Numbered from the stretch's first letter, positions 1 through 9,069 are shown. The stretch: 64,000 nt of DNA from Streptomyces sp. A3M-1-3 (GCF_024213665.1 NZ_JANAVP010000031.1:1-64000), one strand, 5' to 3'. A program made the numbers and translations. Notes: a model not told the origin generated them from the sequence alone.

Positions 1-69
1 ATAAGCGAGATCATACGCTACTCATGACATGCAATAGACACTCATGGACACTCAATCAGCAGCAGCTTC

Positions 70-417
70 CTACCCCTGGACGGTGAACGCTCCGGCCGCG
101 ACGAGCAGCGCGCCGTACAGCACCGGACGGGCGGGCCGGCGGCCGTCGGAAAGGGGGACGAGTGCGGCCACGAGTACGGGTGCGCAGCCGACGGACACGG
201 CCGGGGACGGCGGGCTCCGCGGTCCGCTCGGCAGCGAGGACGGCCAGGTTGAAGCCGACCACCCGATCGCGGCCAGCAGCCCGAGCCGGCCCCATTGACG
301 GGGGTTCAGGTTGCGCAGCGGCGCGAGTCCGCCCCGGCCGGGCAGGGGGATCAGCAGCAGGCAGGCGAGCCAGTAGCGCAGGGCCTGGCCGCCCGCGGAG
401 GCTTGGCGTTCATGAGA
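70..417 (-). pseudogene. EamA-family exporter remnant, frameshifted and truncated
   Basis: What remains is part of one EamA (DMT superfamily) half: a segment beginning QALRYWLACLLLIPL, a piece reading NLAVLAAERTAEPAVPG in a second frame, and CAPVLVAALVPL...GRRPARPVLYGALLVAAG back in the first frame. Two compensating frame changes, near 255 and 205, are needed to join these pieces. The frame then stops at 70-72, and the second EamA domain of a normal exporter of about 300 residues is absent. The start is not defined. It lies head to head with the MocR-like remnant at 461, the usual arrangement of a MocR regulator and its exporter. I read it as a decayed gene, although clustered sequencing indels could give part of the same picture. 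Confidence 0.6.
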
Positions 418-460
418 CCGACGCCAGGGAGCACACCGGTCCGGCTTAAGGTCCATTCTC

Positions 461-1222
461 ATGCAGGTATCGGGGACCAATCCGGCGCGGGGCGGCGAGA
501 GAGGGACAGCCGCGTGGGAGCTGCTGCTGCCCGCCGCGGCCGCGCCGGCGCGCCGGCGCGGGCGGCAGCTGCAGTCGGCGCTGCGCGAGGCGGTGCGGTC
601 GGGGCTGCTCGCGGCGGGGACCCGACTGCCGTCGAGCCGGGAGCTGGCGGCCGACCTGGGCGTTTCCCGCGGGCTGATCACCGAGGCGTACGAGCAGCTG
701 ACCGCGGAGGGATATCTGCGCAGCGGCCGGGCCTCGGGGACCTGGGTGGGCGACGCGACGCGGTCGGCGGCCCGTGGGGCGCACGACCGGGCGCCGCGCG
801 TCCCGTGCGGCGCCCGCGCCGACTTCCGGCCGGGCACACCCGACCTCTCGCTCTTCCCGCGCGCGGCCTGGGCGGCCGCCCACCGGGGCGTACTGGCGAA
901 ACTGCCGCATCACGCGCTCGGCTACCCCGATCCACGCGGGCTGCCCGAACTGCGCACCGCGCTGGCCGGGTTCGCGCGGCGCCGTGGTGTGGTGGCCGAT
1001 CCGGAACGGCTCGTGGTGTGTTCCGGCGTGGCCCAGGCGATGACGCTGATCGGCTTGCCCTGCGCGGGCGGGGCGCGGTCGGCGTCGAGGACCCGGGCAG
1101 TCCCGAGCACGCCGCGCTGTTCGGCGCGGCGGGGGTCGGCCACCGTACCGCTGCCCCTCGACGACGAGGGGCCGGCACTCGGCCCGCTCGAAGCCTCGCG
1201 CGCCCGCCGCGGTGTGCGCGTG
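461..1222 (+). pseudogene. MocR/PdxR-type GntR-aminotransferase regulator remnant
   Basis: The N-terminal third is a GntR winged helix (LPSSRELAADLGVSRGLITEAYEQL, then EGYLRSGRASGTWV). It is followed by the start of a fold-type I aminotransferase domain (GYPDPRGLPELRTALAGF, VCSGVAQAMTLIG). After about 1055 the family sequence moves to another frame (VEDPGSPEHAALFGAAGV), returns near 1137 (VPLPLDDEGPALGPLEAS), and stops matching at about 1220. Roughly the last 200 residues, including the PLP-lysine region, are missing. MocR proteins are PLP-dependent transcription regulators often divergent from the exporter they control, which fits the EamA remnant next door. ATG 461 is the first possible start, with no clear ribosome site. 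Confidence 0.7.
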
Positions 1223-1265
1223 CGCCGGCGGCACACTGGTCCGACCCGTCACTGGAGGCGCACCG

Positions 1266-2846
1266 ATGCCGCATCGTTCACCGCTTTCGTTCCCCGGCCG
1301 CCGGGCCGTCCTGCGTGGGTCCCTCGCCGCTTCCGCGGCGCTGACCGTGCCCGTGGCCCTCGGCGGCGCCCCGGCGCCGGCTCTCTCGGGCCGCCCGAGT
1401 GCCCAGTGGGGCGTACAGACCGGTGATGTGACCTCGACGTCCGGTCTGGTGTGGGTACGGTCGGACCGGCCGGCCCGGATGATCGTGCAGACATCAGCGA
1501 CCGAGTCCTTCCGCAGGCCCCGCCGCTGGTACGGCCCGCTGCTCGGGCCAGGGACGGACTTCACCGGGACGACGGCGCTGCGCGGCCTGCCGCCCGGCGA
1601 GCAGGTGCACTACCGGGTGATCCTGGCCGACCCGGACGACCCGCGACGCACCGGACAGCCGGTGCACGGCAGCTTCCGTACCGCACCGGTCAGGCGGCGC
1701 GACGGCGTCCGGTTCCTGTGGTCGGGCGATGTCGCCGGTCAGGGCTGGGGCATCAACCCGGACCTCGGCGGCTTTCGCGTGTTCGAGGAGATGCGCCGCC
1801 GGAATCCGGACTTCTTCCTGTGCAGCGGGGACACCGTGTACGCGGACGGCCCGATCCTGCCGACCGTCACGCTGCCGGACGGCCGGGTCTGGCGGAACAT
1901 CACCACCGAGGAGAAATCGAAGGTCGCCGAGACGCTGGCGGAGTTCCGCGGCAACTTCCGGTACAACCTGCTCGACGAGAATCTGCGCCGGTTCAACGCC
2001 CAGGTGCCGACGATCGCGCAGTGGGACGACCACGAGGTGAAGAACAACTGGTACCCGGGCCAGATCCTCGACGACGCGCGCTACACGGTGAAGGACGTGG
2101 ACGTCCTGGCGGCCCGCTCGCGTCAGGCGTTCAGCGAGTACTTTCCCGTCTCGACCCTGCCCGCGCGCGGCGCGGAGGGCCGGATCCACCGGGTGGTGCG
2201 GCACGGTCCGCTCCTCGACGTCTTCGTCCTCGACATGCGTACGTACCGCAACGCCAACTCGCCCGGCCGGCAGACCGACGACCCGACCGGCATCCTCGGC
2301 GCGGAGCAGCTGGCGTGGCTGAAGCGCGAGCTGTCCCGGTCGCGCGCGGTGTGGAAGGTGATCGCCTCGGACATGCCGCTGGGGATCGTCGTGGCGGACG
2401 GTACCGCGAACTTCGAGGCGGTCGCGCAGGGTGATCCCGGCGCCCCGCTGGGCCGTGAGCTGCAGATCGCCGAGCTGTTGCGGCACATCAAGCGCCGGCG
2501 GATCACGGGCACGCTGTGGCTGACGGCCGATGTGCACTACACCTCGGCGCAGCACTACGACCCGTCGCGGGCCGCCTTCAAGGACTTCGCGCCGTTCTGG
2601 GAGTTCGTGTCGGGACCGCTCGCCGCGGGCGGGTTCCCCGCGGTGAGGCTGGACCCCACGTTCGGTCCGGAGCAGTCCTTCGTCAAGGCGCCGACCAGGG
2701 CGAACCTGTCTCCGGCCGAGTCTCCCCAGTACTTCGGCGAGGTCGACATCGACGGTGACAGCGGTGAACTGGCGGTGAGGTTGCGGGAGGAGGGCGGGGG
2801 GGTGCTGTTCACCAAGGTGCTGCAGCCCGGGCGCGTCGGCCAGTAG
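1266..2846 (+). CDS. phoD: PhoD-type alkaline phosphatase, Tat-secreted
   Basis: The 526-residue product is a calcium/iron-type phosphodiesterase/alkaline phosphatase of the PhoD family, used outside the cell to release phosphate from organic esters. A twin-arginine signal lies at residues 12-18 (RRAVLRG), followed by an Ala-rich hydrophobic stretch, so Tat export is expected. Metal-site motifs are present: GDVAGQ, CSGDTVYADGP, QWDDHEVKNNW and TADVHYTSAQHY. ATG 1266 is chosen because GGAGG (1254-1258) lies seven bases upstream; longer in-frame starts run into the MocR remnant. PhoD genes are commonly under PhoP control, but I could not identify a PHO box here. Confidence 0.93.
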   Translation: MPHRSPLSFPGRRAVLRGSLAASAALTVPVALGGAPAPALSGRPSAQWGVQTGDVTSTSGLVWVRSDRPARMIVQTSATESFRRPRRWYGPLLGPGTDFTGTTALRGLPPGEQVHYRVILADPDDPRRTGQPVHGSFRTAPVRRRDGVRFLWSGDVAGQGWGINPDLGGFRVFEEMRRRNPDFFLCSGDTVYADGPILPTVTLPDGRVWRNITTEEKSKVAETLAEFRGNFRYNLLDENLRRFNAQVPTIAQWDDHEVKNNWYPGQILDDARYTVKDVDVLAARSRQAFSEYFPVSTLPARGAEGRIHRVVRHGPLLDVFVLDMRTYRNANSPGRQTDDPTGILGAEQLAWLKRELSRSRAVWKVIASDMPLGIVVADGTANFEAVAQGDPGAPLGRELQIAELLRHIKRRRITGTLWLTADVHYTSAQHYDPSRAAFKDFAPFWEFVSGPLAAGGFPAVRLDPTFGPEQSFVKAPTRANLSPAESPQYFGEVDIDGDSGELAVRLREEGGGVLFTKVLQPGRVGQ

Positions 2847-2876
2847 CCCACGACAGGGCGATCACTCTCAGCCGGA

Positions 2877-2948
2877 GTCGATAAGAAAAGCTACCTAATC
2901 GACCAGAAGCACGCTTAACCCGTCAGTCACAAAGCGTTCGTGATCACG
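2877..2948. promoter_or_regulatory. AT-richer promoter region with two palindromes
   Basis: Between phoD and the next gene the sequence is unusually AT-rich for this window. It contains an inverted repeat GTCGAT (2877-2882) / ATCGAC (2898-2903) and a perfect 10-bp palindrome CGTGATCACG (2939-2948). The second lies 27 bases before the downstream ATG. They are candidate operator sites for the ACT-GNAT gene; no regulator can be assigned. Confidence 0.35.
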
Positions 2949-2974
2949 CAACACCGCTCGTTCACAGTGGTGCC

Positions 2975-4405
2975 ATGACTGAAGTGAATTCCTCCGCGAA
3001 GACTGCCCGCCACCACCACTGGCGACGGGACCTCGTCGAACTCGCCGCCCTGTTCACCGCCGTAGCCGTCGCGGACGCCATCGCGAAGATGGTCGTGAAG
3101 GGTCCGAAGGGCCCGGTTCTGCTGGTCGTCTCGGCCGTCGCACTGCTGATCACGGCCGGCTTCCACACATGGTGGGCCCGAAGGCACAGCCATGCGCCGC
3201 CGCCGTCCACGGATGCCCGCCGGGCTGATCACCGGGGCCCGCACTCCGGGCGACCCGGCGCGAGCACCGCCCTGTGGCGGATGCGGACGACCGTACGGGA
3301 CGAGCCCGGTCGGCTGGCCGCGCTGTGCGGCGCGCTCGCCCGGCATGGCGCGGACATCGTGACCCTGCAGACGCATCCGCTGGCCGAGGGTACGGTCGAC
3401 GATTTCCTGCTGCGCGCGCCCGACGGCCTCTCCGCCGCTCAGCTGACTCGGGCGATCTCGCTCGCGGGCGGTGAGGACACCTGGATCGAGCGGGCCGACG
3501 CCCACGATCTCGTGGACGCCCCCACCCGGGTACTGGGCCTGGCCACCCGCACCGCGCTGGACGCCGCCGAACTGCCGCTGGCTCTACGCCAGTTGCTCGG
3601 TCGCTGCACAATCCACTCGCTGCCCGCCACTTCGCTGACCGGCCGCCCGACCGGGGCCGACGCGCCGGTGGAGGGCGTCCTGGAGTCCACGGTCATGCGG
3701 CTGCGCGACCCGTCCGGCGGTGCGATCACCATCGAGCGGCCTTATCTGCCGTTCACGCCGACCGAGTTCGCGCGCGCCCGCGCCCTGGTCGAGCTGGACG
3801 CCCGGCTCGGCCCGCGCATCCCGCGCAGCCAGGATGTGCTGACCCTGCCCGAGGGCAACGAGATCACGATGCGCCGGGCGGACGTCAGTGACCTCGCCGC
3901 CGCCCGGGCGATGCACGACCGCTGCTCGGAGCGCACGCTCGGCCTGCGCTACCACGGCCCGGTGGCGGACGCCGACCGCTACCTGTCGCACCTGCTCAGC
4001 CCGCGCTTCGGCCGCACGCTCGCCGTCCAGACCGCTTCCGGCCGGCTGGTCGCCCTCGGCCATCTGCTCTGGGACGGGGACGAGACCGAGGTCGCGCTGC
4101 TGATCGAGGACGACTGGCAGCGCCGTGGCATCGGCTCCGAACTGCTGCGCCGCCTCGTGGCGCTCGCCGTCGAGGCGGGCTGCGAGAGCGTCTACGCCGT
4201 CACCCAGTCGTCCAACACCGGGACGGTCGCCGCCATGCGCGGCCTTGCCCTCCCCCTCGACTACCAGATCGAGGAGGGGACGCTCGTCATCACGGCCCGG
4301 CTGGACGCTACGCCGGTACGGTCTCGTCCTCCGTACGAGGAGACTCCGCACGAGGAGACGGAGCAGAGTCCGCGCTCGGGGCAGACTCGGCACGCCGGGC
4401 GCTGA
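2975..4405 (+). CDS. Membrane-anchored ACT-GNAT N-acetyltransferase
   Basis: This 476-residue protein combines three parts. Two hydrophobic segments (about 20-40 and 46-66) suggest an N-terminal membrane anchor. An ACT-like ligand domain follows (about 100-170; RMRTTVRDEPGRLAALCGAL is typical). A GNAT acetyltransferase domain occupies about 297-443, with the acetyl-CoA loop RRGIG at 383-387. The substrate is unknown. ACT domains usually bind amino acids, so allosteric control by a small metabolite is likely. The last 30 residues are charged and repetitive (EETPHEETEQ). The final 98 bases overlap, tail to tail, the 3' end of the PLP lyase on the other strand. Confidence 0.85.
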   Translation: MTEVNSSAKTARHHHWRRDLVELAALFTAVAVADAIAKMVVKGPKGPVLLVVSAVALLITAGFHTWWARRHSHAPPPSTDARRADHRGPHSGRPGASTALWRMRTTVRDEPGRLAALCGALARHGADIVTLQTHPLAEGTVDDFLLRAPDGLSAAQLTRAISLAGGEDTWIERADAHDLVDAPTRVLGLATRTALDAAELPLALRQLLGRCTIHSLPATSLTGRPTGADAPVEGVLESTVMRLRDPSGGAITIERPYLPFTPTEFARARALVELDARLGPRIPRSQDVLTLPEGNEITMRRADVSDLAAARAMHDRCSERTLGLRYHGPVADADRYLSHLLSPRFGRTLAVQTASGRLVALGHLLWDGDETEVALLIEDDWQRRGIGSELLRRLVALAVEAGCESVYAVTQSSNTGTVAAMRGLALPLDYQIEEGTLVITARLDATPVRSRPPYEETPHEETEQSPRSGQTRHAGR

Positions 4406-5534
4406 GCGCGCAGTCCAGGTCGCGCCACAGGTCCTCGACGTCCTCGAGACCGACGGACATGCGCAGCAGCTTGTCGCTGACTCCGGACGACCGCCGGTCT
4501 CCCTCGGCCACGATGCGGTGGCTGATGGAGGCCGGGTGCTGGATCAGGGAGTCGACGCTGCCGAGGCTGACCGCCGGGGTGATCAGCCGTACTCCGGCGA
4601 TCACCTCGTGCGGGTCGCCCGCCACCTCGAAGGCGATCATCGCACCGCCGAGCTTCGGGTAGTGCACCCGGGCGATGCGCGGGTCCTCGGACAGCCGCCG
4701 GGCCAGTTCGGCCGCCGTGGCCGAGGCGGCCCGGACCCGTACCGGCAGCGTGGACAGTCCGCGCAGCAGGAGGTATCCGGCCAGCGGATGAAGTACGCCG
4801 CCGGTCGCGAAGCGCACCTGCCGCAGCTTGCGCGCGAAGTCCTCGTCGCAGGCGACCACGCCGCCCATGACGTCGCCGTGCCCGCCGAGGTACTTGGTGG
4901 CGCTGTGCAGGACCAGGCGTGCGCCGCTCTCGGCCGGCCGCTGGAGCACGGGCGTGGCGAAGGTGTTGTCCGCGAGCAGGGGCACCGATCCGCAGGCGTG
5001 GGCGATCGCCCGCAGGTCGAGTTCGGCGAGCGTCGGGTTGGCGGGTGACTCGACCATGACCAGGCCCGTGTCGGGCCGGATCGCGTCCGCGATGCCCGCG
5101 GGGTCCACCCAGGTCACCTCGGAGCCGAGGAGGCCCGCGGTGAGCAGGTGGTCACTGCAGCCGTAGAGCGGGCGTACCGCCACCACGTGGTGCAGCCCCA
5201 TGCCGATCCGCACCATCAGGGTCGCGGTGAGCGCCGCCATCCCGCTGGCGAACGCGACCGCGCTCTCGGTGCCCTCGAGCCGCGCCAGCGCGGTCTCGAA
5301 GCGGGCGGTGGTGGGATTGTCCAGCCGGGCGTAGACGGGCGGCCCGTCCGGCCGGGCGCCGGTGGTGGCGAACTCGTCGATCCGGGCCGCTTCGGCCCGG
5401 CTGTCGTACGAGGGGTACGTCGTCGACAGGTCGAGCGGCGGCGCGTGCACGCCGAGATCCGCGAGGTCTTCGCGGCCGGCGTGCACGGCTTCGGTGGCCA
5501 GGGCCCGGGGTGTGGTCGAGGCGTTCGTCGTCAT
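4308..5534 (-). CDS. Cystathionine gamma-lyase/synthase family PLP enzyme
   Basis: The 408-residue protein belongs to the Cys/Met-metabolism PLP-dependent family (cystathionine gamma-lyase, gamma-synthase, methionine gamma-lyase). Visible hallmarks are YARLDNPTT, SAVAFASGMAA, LADNTFATP and the PLP lysine K214 in HSATKYLGGHGDVMGG. These enzymes act in the cytoplasm on sulfur amino acids by beta/gamma elimination or replacement; which reaction applies cannot be decided from sequence. ATG 5534 starts at the family's normal N-terminus. A Ser/Ala/Glu-rich tail after about residue 375 lies largely in the overlap with the GNAT gene. The divergent Lrp gene 59 bases away is the likely regulator. Confidence 0.92.
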   Translation of the reverse strand: MTTNASTTPRALATEAVHAGREDLADLGVHAPPLDLSTTYPSYDSRAEAARIDEFATTGARPDGPPVYARLDNPTTARFETALARLEGTESAVAFASGMAALTATLMVRIGMGLHHVVAVRPLYGCSDHLLTAGLLGSEVTWVDPAGIADAIRPDTGLVMVESPANPTLAELDLRAIAHACGSVPLLADNTFATPVLQRPAESGARLVLHSATKYLGGHGDVMGGVVACDEDFARKLRQVRFATGGVLHPLAGYLLLRGLSTLPVRVRAASATAAELARRLSEDPRIARVHYPKLGGAMIAFEVAGDPHEVIAGVRLITPAVSLGSVDSLIQHPASISHRIVAEGDRRSSGVSDKLLRMSVGLEDVEDLWRDLDCALSARRAESAPSADSAPSPRAESPRTEDETVPA

Positions 5535-5568
5535 GGCCGAACTCTGAACAGTTACCGGGAAGTAGCGT

Positions 5569-5589
5569 CGAACGTCCGTGCTACGTTCG
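5569..5589. promoter_or_regulatory. Inverted repeat between lyase and Lrp gene
   Basis: A perfect 7-bp inverted repeat, CGAACGT-N7-ACGTTCG, lies in the 59-bp divergent region, ending five bases before the Lrp start. Size and symmetry fit an Lrp/AsnC operator, so autoregulation and control of the lyase are plausible. Confidence 0.4.
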
Positions 5590-5593
5590 GCGT

Positions 5594-6076
5594 ATGGCCG
5601 AAACTGTCGCACTGGACCCGGTCGATCTGGACATTCTGCGCCTCCTGCAGAACGACGCACGGATGACGTACCGGGATCTCGCCGCCGAGGTGGGAGTGGC
5701 CCCGTCGACCTGCCTGGACCGGGTGGCGCGGCTGCGCCGCTCGGGGGTGATCCTCGGCCATCAGCTGCGGCTGGATCCGGCGAAACTCGGCCGCGGCCTG
5801 GAGGCCCTGCTCCTGGTGCAGGTGCGGCCGCACCGGCGGGAGCTGATCGGCCCCTTCGTCGAGCGCATCCGGGCCCTGCCCGAAACACGTGCCCTCTTCC
5901 ATCTCACCGGCCCGGACGACTACCTGGTGCAGGTGGCGGTGGCGGACACCGCAGATCTGCAGCGGCTCGTCTTGGACGAGTTCACCTCGCGGCGCGAAGT
6001 CGCCCGGGTGGAGACCCGGTTGATCTTCCAGCAGTGGGAGTGCGGACCGCTGCTGCCGCCCGAGGCGGGTGGCTGA
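5594..6076 (+). CDS. Lrp/AsnC-family transcriptional regulator
   Basis: The 160-residue protein has the normal Lrp/AsnC layout. An N-terminal helix-turn-helix (LDILRLLQNDARMTYRDLAAEVGVAPSTCLDRVARL) is followed by a C-terminal RAM/ligand domain (LEALLLVQVRPHRRELI, TGPDDYLVQVAVADTADLQRLV). Such proteins form octamers and sense amino acids. It is divergent from the Cys/Met PLP enzyme with an inverted repeat in between, so I infer it responds to a sulfur or branched amino acid and controls that gene. ATG 5594 gives the usual N-terminus. Confidence 0.93.
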   Translation: MAETVALDPVDLDILRLLQNDARMTYRDLAAEVGVAPSTCLDRVARLRRSGVILGHQLRLDPAKLGRGLEALLLVQVRPHRRELIGPFVERIRALPETRALFHLTGPDDYLVQVAVADTADLQRLVLDEFTSRREVARVETRLIFQQWECGPLLPPEAGG

Positions 6077-6148
6077 CACATGGCTGAGACAGGTGGCTGA
6101 GACTGAACGGTAGTGACGCGGGCCCCTCTCCCGTACAAGGATGTCCGC

Positions 6149-7834
6149 ATGTCCGACACCTTCAGCGGCAGCCCGCTGCCCCGCCAGGTCGCCGACGCGT
6201 ACGTCGACGACCTCATCGCCCTCGACCCGATCACCGGCACCTTCCTGGGAGTGGCCGAGAGCTCCCGCAGACTGCCGGACTTCTCCCCCGCCGGCCGGCA
6301 GGCACTGGCCGGCCTCACCCGTACGACACTGCGCAGGCTCGACGAGGCGGAGCAGCGGCCGGGCGCCGGCAGCGACGCCGAGCGGCGCTGCGGCCGGCTG
6401 CTGCGGGAACGGCTCACCGCCGAACTCGCCGTCCACGAGGCCGAGGAGGAGCTGCGGGCCGTCAGCAACATCCACTCGCCGGTGCATTCGGTACGCGAGG
6501 TGTTCACGGTCACCGCGGCGGAGACCGACGAGGACTGGGCCGCGATCGCCGAGCGGCTGCGCGCCGTGCCCGACGCGCTGGAGGGCTACCGGGCCTCGCT
6601 GGCCCTCGGACTGGAACGCAAGCTGTACGGCGGGCCGCGGCCCACGGCCACCTTCATCGGCCAGCTGACCCAGTGGGCGGGTGACGGCCGCGGCTGGTTC
6701 GACGAGTTCGCGGCGGCCGGACCCGAGTCGCTGCGCGCCGAGCTGGACACCGCCGCGGCGGGCGCGACCGAGGCCGTTGTCGCGCTGCGCGACTGGATGC
6801 GCGACGTGTACGCGCCGGCGATCGAAGGCGCACCGGACACCGTGGGCCGTGAGCGCTACGCCCGCTGGTCCCGTTACTTCAACGGCACCGACCTCGACCT
6901 CGACGAGGCCTACGCGTACGGCTGGTCCGAGTACCACCGGCTGCTCAGCGAGATGAAGACCGAGGCCGAGAAGATCCTGCCGGGCGCCGGCCCCTGGGAG
7001 GCACTGTCCCACCTCGACGCGCACGGCACACACATCGAGGGGGAGGAGGAGGTCCGGGCCTGGCTCCAGGGCCTGATGGACGAGGCGATCGAGGCCCTGG
7101 ACGGCACGCACTTCGAACTCGCCGAGCGGGTACGGAAGGTGGAGTCCCGGATCGCCCCGCCCGGCGGCGCCGCCGCCCCGTACTACACGGGCCCGTCCGA
7201 GGACTTCTCCCGGCCCGGCCGCACCTGGCTGCCGACCATGGGCGAGACCCGCTTCCCAGTGTACGACCTGGTGTCCACCTGGTACCACGAGGGCGTCCCC
7301 GGCCACCATCTGCAGCTCGCTCAGTGGGCGCACGTCGCCGACCAGCTCTCCCGCTACCAGGCCACCGTCGGCATCGTCAGCGCCAACGCCGAGGGGTGGG
7401 CGCTGTACGCGGAGCGGCTGATGGACGAACTGGGCTTCCTCACCGACGCGGAGCGCCGACTGGGGTATCTGGACGCGCAGATGATGCGTTCCACCCGGGT
7501 GATCGTGGACATCGGCATGCACCTGGGCCTGGAGATCCCGGCCGACTCGCCGTTCCACCCGGGCGAGCGCTGGACGCCGGAGCTGGCGCAGGAGTTCTTC
7601 GGCATGCACAGCGGCCGGCCCGCGGACTTCGTGGAGAGCGAGCTGACGCGCTACCTCTCGATGCCGGGCCAGGCGATCGGCTACAAGCTGGGCGAACGTG
7701 CGTGGCTGCTGGGCCGCGAGAACGCCCGCAAGGCGCATGGTGACGCGTTCGACGCGAAGGCATGGCACATGGCGGCGCTGTCGCAGGGCTCGCTGGGTCT
7801 GGACGACCTCGTGGACGAGCTGTCCCGGCTCTGA
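6149..7834 (+). CDS. DUF885 family protein (putative metallopeptidase-like)
   Basis: The 561-residue protein matches the DUF885 family: DPITGTFLG near the N-terminus, ETRFPVYDLVSTWYHEGVPGHHLQ in the centre, NAEGWALYAERLMDELG and the C-terminal QAIGYKLGE. The HEGVPGHH motif resembles a zinc-binding HExxH-like site, and some DUF885 members have been described as peptidases. The substrate is unknown. No signal peptide is seen, so it is probably cytoplasmic. ATG 6149 is preferred over 6113 because it starts at the conserved region. Confidence 0.88.
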   Translation: MSDTFSGSPLPRQVADAYVDDLIALDPITGTFLGVAESSRRLPDFSPAGRQALAGLTRTTLRRLDEAEQRPGAGSDAERRCGRLLRERLTAELAVHEAEEELRAVSNIHSPVHSVREVFTVTAAETDEDWAAIAERLRAVPDALEGYRASLALGLERKLYGGPRPTATFIGQLTQWAGDGRGWFDEFAAAGPESLRAELDTAAAGATEAVVALRDWMRDVYAPAIEGAPDTVGRERYARWSRYFNGTDLDLDEAYAYGWSEYHRLLSEMKTEAEKILPGAGPWEALSHLDAHGTHIEGEEEVRAWLQGLMDEAIEALDGTHFELAERVRKVESRIAPPGGAAAPYYTGPSEDFSRPGRTWLPTMGETRFPVYDLVSTWYHEGVPGHHLQLAQWAHVADQLSRYQATVGIVSANAEGWALYAERLMDELGFLTDAERRLGYLDAQMMRSTRVIVDIGMHLGLEIPADSPFHPGERWTPELAQEFFGMHSGRPADFVESELTRYLSMPGQAIGYKLGERAWLLGRENARKAHGDAFDAKAWHMAALSQGSLGLDDLVDELSRL

Positions 7835-7935
7835 CATCCGGGCCCATTCGGACATCGGGCGGCGGGGCCCAGCTCAGCGGTGCGAAGCCCGGCCGCCGTT
7901 CGGCCAACACTTCAGTTCCGAGAGGAGGTTTCACG

Positions 7936-8434
7936 GTGGGGACCGGGTTTCTCTTCTGTTCCGACCCGCTCAGAGCCGTCCGCCCCGATCCGCAGTTCGG
8001 CGGCGAGGCGGCCGCGGTGCGTGCCGGGGGCGGGACCGTCGCGTTGCTCGACCATGACGCGCTGACCGCCGGGGACACCGCCGCGGCCGTCGCACGGATC
8101 CCGCGCGACTCCGGTCCGTACTGGTACCGGGGCTGGATGATCCCGGCTGCGCGTTACGCCGAGCTGGAGCGGGCGCTGCTCGCCCGCGGCTGCGCCCTGC
8201 GCACCGGGGCGGCCGACTACCGGCGGGCTCATGAACTGCCGGGCTGGTACGGGACGTTCGCCGAGCTCACCCCGCGCAGCGTGTGGCGCGAGCAGGCGCC
8301 CGGCCGGCCCCCGACGGCCGGCGAACTGGCCGCGCTCGCCGCGCCGCTCGGCGGCGGACCCGGCGTGGTCAAGGACTACGTCAAGTCGCGCAAGCACGAG
8401 TGGGCGGCTGCCTGCTTCGTACCGCGCCCTCGGA
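7936..8434 (+). pseudogene. ATP-grasp domain protein, 5' half only
   Basis: GTG 7936 has a very good ribosome site, AGGAGG, eight bases upstream. The first 165 or so residues read like actinobacterial ATP-grasp proteins (FLFCSDPLRAVRPD, VALLDHDALTAGD, GPYWYRGWMIPAARYAELERAL, GPGVVKDYVKSRKHEW). After ACFVP (about 8420) the family sequence ends. The frame runs on as low-complexity protein across the antisense of the rhodanese gene until 9084. The catalytic C-terminal ATP-grasp half is absent and no good continuation was found in the other two frames. This looks like a deletion-truncated gene. Confidence 0.65.
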
Positions 8435-8526
8435 GTCGATGGCCTGGCCGGTGCCCCACGCCGCCGCTGTCCACACCGGGCCGGGATTCACCGGTCCTGC
8501 GCGCAGGAGCTGTCATGCGGTTCGGG

Positions 8527-9027
8527 TCAGCAGCCGCAGTTCTCGGCGCCGATGGAGGCGGTCAGCGGGTCGGCGTCGCGCTTCTGCCGGCCCTCCCAGG
8601 TCTCGACCTCGAAGCCCTCCCGGAGCCAGTACTCGATGCCGCCGAGCATCTCCTTGACCTGGTAGCCGAGTTCGGCGAGGGCGAGGGCTGCGCGGGTGGC
8701 GCCGTTGCAGCCGGGGCCCCAGCAGTAGGTGACGACCGGCACGGACTTGTCGAGCAGGCCCTCCGCCTGCTCGGGGATCAGCGCGGTCGGCAGGTGTATC
8801 GCGCCGGGCACGTGGCCCTGGTCCCAGGCCTCGGTGGAGCGGGAGTCGAGGACGACGAAGCCCGCCTCGCCGCCGGCCTGCAGGACCGCCGCCACGTCGG
8901 AGACATCGGCGTGAAAGGCGAGAGAGGCGCCGAAGTACGCGGCGGCCGCGGCCGGGGAAGCGGGCGGGACACGGAGGACGGGGTTGGTGGAGGAAGGAGC
9001 CTGAGGGGTGAGCTGCGGTGTCGTCAT
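8527..9027 (-). CDS. Rhodanese-like domain protein
   Basis: The 166-residue protein is a single rhodanese (sulfurtransferase) domain: VLDSRSTEAWDQGHVPGAIHLP, a catalytic-loop region VVTYCWGPGCNGATRAALALAELG with the active-site Cys in YCWGPGCNG, and the C-terminal MLGGIEYWLREGFEVETW. It would transfer sulfane sulfur or act in redox/sulfur trafficking in the cytoplasm. A C-terminal Cys-Gly-Cys (ENCGC) is an extra feature that may bind metal or persulfide. ATG 9027 is used. It is divergent from an Lrp-type regulator. Confidence 0.9.
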   Translation of the reverse strand: MTTPQLTPQAPSSTNPVLRVPPASPAAAAAYFGASLAFHADVSDVAAVLQAGGEAGFVVLDSRSTEAWDQGHVPGAIHLPTALIPEQAEGLLDKSVPVVTYCWGPGCNGATRAALALAELGYQVKEMLGGIEYWLREGFEVETWEGRQKRDADPLTASIGAENCGC

Positions 9028-9069
9028 GACCGCAAATCTACGACCGTTGATCATCTTCAGGAAGAGAGC

